Positions 62,917 to 64,000 of a stretch of 64,000 bases of DNA are shown here, one piece after another. Under the pieces are notes generated by a model that was given only the letters and a program-made list of their open reading frames with translations, searched no databases and was not told the DNA's origin. The position numbers and the translations under genes are program-made. The first letter of the stretch is position 1. Each line of letters starts with the position of its first letter. The stretch comes from Neisseria perflava (GTDB taxonomy: Bacteria > Pseudomonadota > Gammaproteobacteria > Burkholderiales > Neisseriaceae), in NCBI RefSeq assembly GCF_019334725.1, contig NZ_CP079818.1, positions 62,001 through 126,000 of the forward strand, given 5' to 3'.

Positions 62917-64000
62917 TTAGTGGTGGATGCCCAAAACGGTCGCGTTGTGGCTGATGATTTCGTCTGCCAAAGACGGATTGTCGTTCAGCTTGATGCCGTA
63001 ACCGGGCACCAATTCTTTCAGACGGCCTGACCATGATTCGGCACGATCGGGGAAGCATTGGTGAACAAGTCTGATCATCAGCGGAACTGCTGTCGATGCA
63101 CCGGGAGACGCGCCCAGCAATGCGGCCAGCGAGCCGTCGGCATGGGCGACGATTTCGGTACCGAATTGGAGTACGCCGCCTTTTTTCGGGTCTTTTTTGA
63201 TGATTTGCACACGCTGACCGGCGGTAATCAGTTCCCAATCGTCAGGGTTGGCTTCGGGATAGTAGTCGAGCAGCGAGGCGAAGCGTTCTTCTTTGGTTTT
63301 GCGCAATTCGCCCAAGAGGTATTTGGTCAGCGGCATATTGTCCCAACCGGCGCGGAGCATGGGGTAGAGGTTGTCCATATGGATGGACATCGGCAAATCC
63401 ATGAGCGAGCCTTGTTTGAGGAAGTTGGGGCGGAAGCCTGCATACGGGCCGAACATCAAATGGCGTTGGCCGTCCACGTTGCGGGTATCCAAATGCGGAA
63501 CGGACATTGGGGGCGCACCGACGGAGGCTTGGCCGTACACTTTGGCGTTGTGTTGCGCGGCCGTTTCGGGATTGCTGTTGCGGAAGAAGAGGCCGGAAAC
63601 CGGAAAGCCGCCGTAGCCTTTGCCTTCGGGGATACCGGATTTTTGCAGCAGGGTCAGTGCGCCGCCGCCTGCGCCGAGGAAGACGAAACGGGTGCGGAGT
63701 GTCAACGGGTCGTCATCGTCTTTGGTGCTGCTGGTTTTCAGCACCCATGCGCCGTCCGATTCGCGGTTGAGGTCGTCGACATGACGGTTGAATTTGATTT
63801 TTACGCCTTTGTCGCTCAAGTATTTGACCATCTGGCGGGTCAGGCTGCCGAAATCGACGTCTGTGCCTTCGGCGGAATAGTTGGCGGCGATGGATTGGTT
63901 TTCATCACGGCCGTTGACAACCAGCGGCGCCCATTCGGCAATTTTGGCGCGGTCGGTAGAAAACTCCATTTTTTCGAAGAGTTTTTGGTTTTTGAACACG
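62917..64000 (-). CDS. mqo: Malate:quinone oxidoreductase, 5' end outside window
   Basis: About 361 C-terminal residues are in the window; the start lies beyond it. Seen: WAPLVVNGRDENQSIAANYSAEGTDVDFGSLTRQMVKYLSDKG, RFVFLGAGGGALTLLQKSGIPEGKGYGGFPVSGLFFR, LGASPGASTAVPLMIRLVHQCFP and the final VLGIHH. Mqo is a FAD membrane-associated dehydrogenase that feeds electrons from malate to quinone. Confidence 0.94.
   Translation of the reverse strand, partial: VFKNQKLFEKMEFSTDRAKIAEWAPLVVNGRDENQSIAANYSAEGTDVDFGSLTRQMVKYLSDKGVKIKFNRHVDDLNRESDGAWVLKTSSTKDDDDPLTLRTRFVFLGAGGGALTLLQKSGIPEGKGYGGFPVSGLFFRNSNPETAAQHNAKVYGQASVGAPPMSVPHLDTRNVDGQRHLMFGPYAGFRPNFLKQGSLMDLPMSIHMDNLYPMLRAGWDNMPLTKYLLGELRKTKEERFASLLDYYPEANPDDWELITAGQRVQIIKKDPKKGGVLQFGTEIVAHADGSLAALLGASPGASTAVPLMIRLVHQCFPDRAESWSGRLKELVPGYGIKLNDNPSLADEIISHNATVLGIHH

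Overview
The window is chromosomal DNA from a Neisseria species. It carries dozens of copies of the Neisseria DNA uptake sequence (DUS). Most are in the AGGCCGTCTGAA dialect, a minority in the AGGTCGTCTGAA dialect, and few in the meningococcal ATGCCGTCTGAA form. From memory of the published dialects, this points to a commensal of the N. subflava/flavescens/mucosa group rather than N. meningitidis or N. gonorrhoeae. Gene content agrees: comE and comP follow an rRNA operon, and two XthA paralogues of NExo and NApe type are present.

Layout. 1-8.8 kb is an iron/heme block on the minus strand: hutW (cut by the window start), the ABC importer hmuTUV, a haemoglobin/heme-type TonB receptor and a ferric-siderophore receptor. 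8.9-14.4 kb holds wrbA, a YihY-type membrane protein, a family 5 solute-binding protein, an ArsR-like regulator and a NExo-type exonuclease. 14.6-16.0 kb is an AT-rich island with three overlapping genes that look like a toxin-antitoxin-chaperone (TAC) module: a HigB-like toxin, an XRE antitoxin and a SecB-like chaperone. uvrB follows, then a dead IS1595-family element with perfect ends and target duplication, then comP and comE. A complete rRNA operon (16S, tRNA-Ile, tRNA-Ala, 23S, 5S) lies on the minus strand at 20.4-25.8 kb.

26-47.7 kb is mostly housekeeping: a CcsA-like protein, ffh, a DsbA lipoprotein, a second siderophore receptor, a NApe-type endonuclease, argA, pyrE, rlmH, pyrH, tsf, rpsB, a folate cyclo-ligase, mnmG, amgK and lptD-surA. 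47.7-57.0 kb has an IroE-like esterase, a glycine-zipper protein behind what looks like a phase-variable promoter (a C9 tract inside a 17-bp spacer), rsmI, yraN, gmhA, yraP, map, an XRE regulator, a YheT hydrolase, a PAP2 phosphatase and a CinA-like protein. 57.0-58.4 kb is a second foreign patch: the 3' tail of a lost ORF, an AT-rich unknown gene that may be an immunity protein, a 38-codon stub of a toxin-activating acyltransferase, and a small membrane protein. argG, a DUF4177 protein, a DUF3290/DUF421 pair, a DUF488 protein, trpC and a partial mqo close the window.

How the genes fit together. The iron genes form an import route: outer-membrane receptor, periplasmic HmuT, HmuUV, then heme opening by HutW. 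Two siderophore receptors with no synthesis genes in view suggest use of other species' siderophores. ComP and ComE both act in DNA uptake, and the window shows likely products of that process: DUS copies matching other genera's dialects next to accessory genes, IS remnants, an orphan toxin-like cassette and the TAC island. The best candidates for a little-described system are the TAC module, the phase-variable promoter and the toxin-tail/immunity scar.
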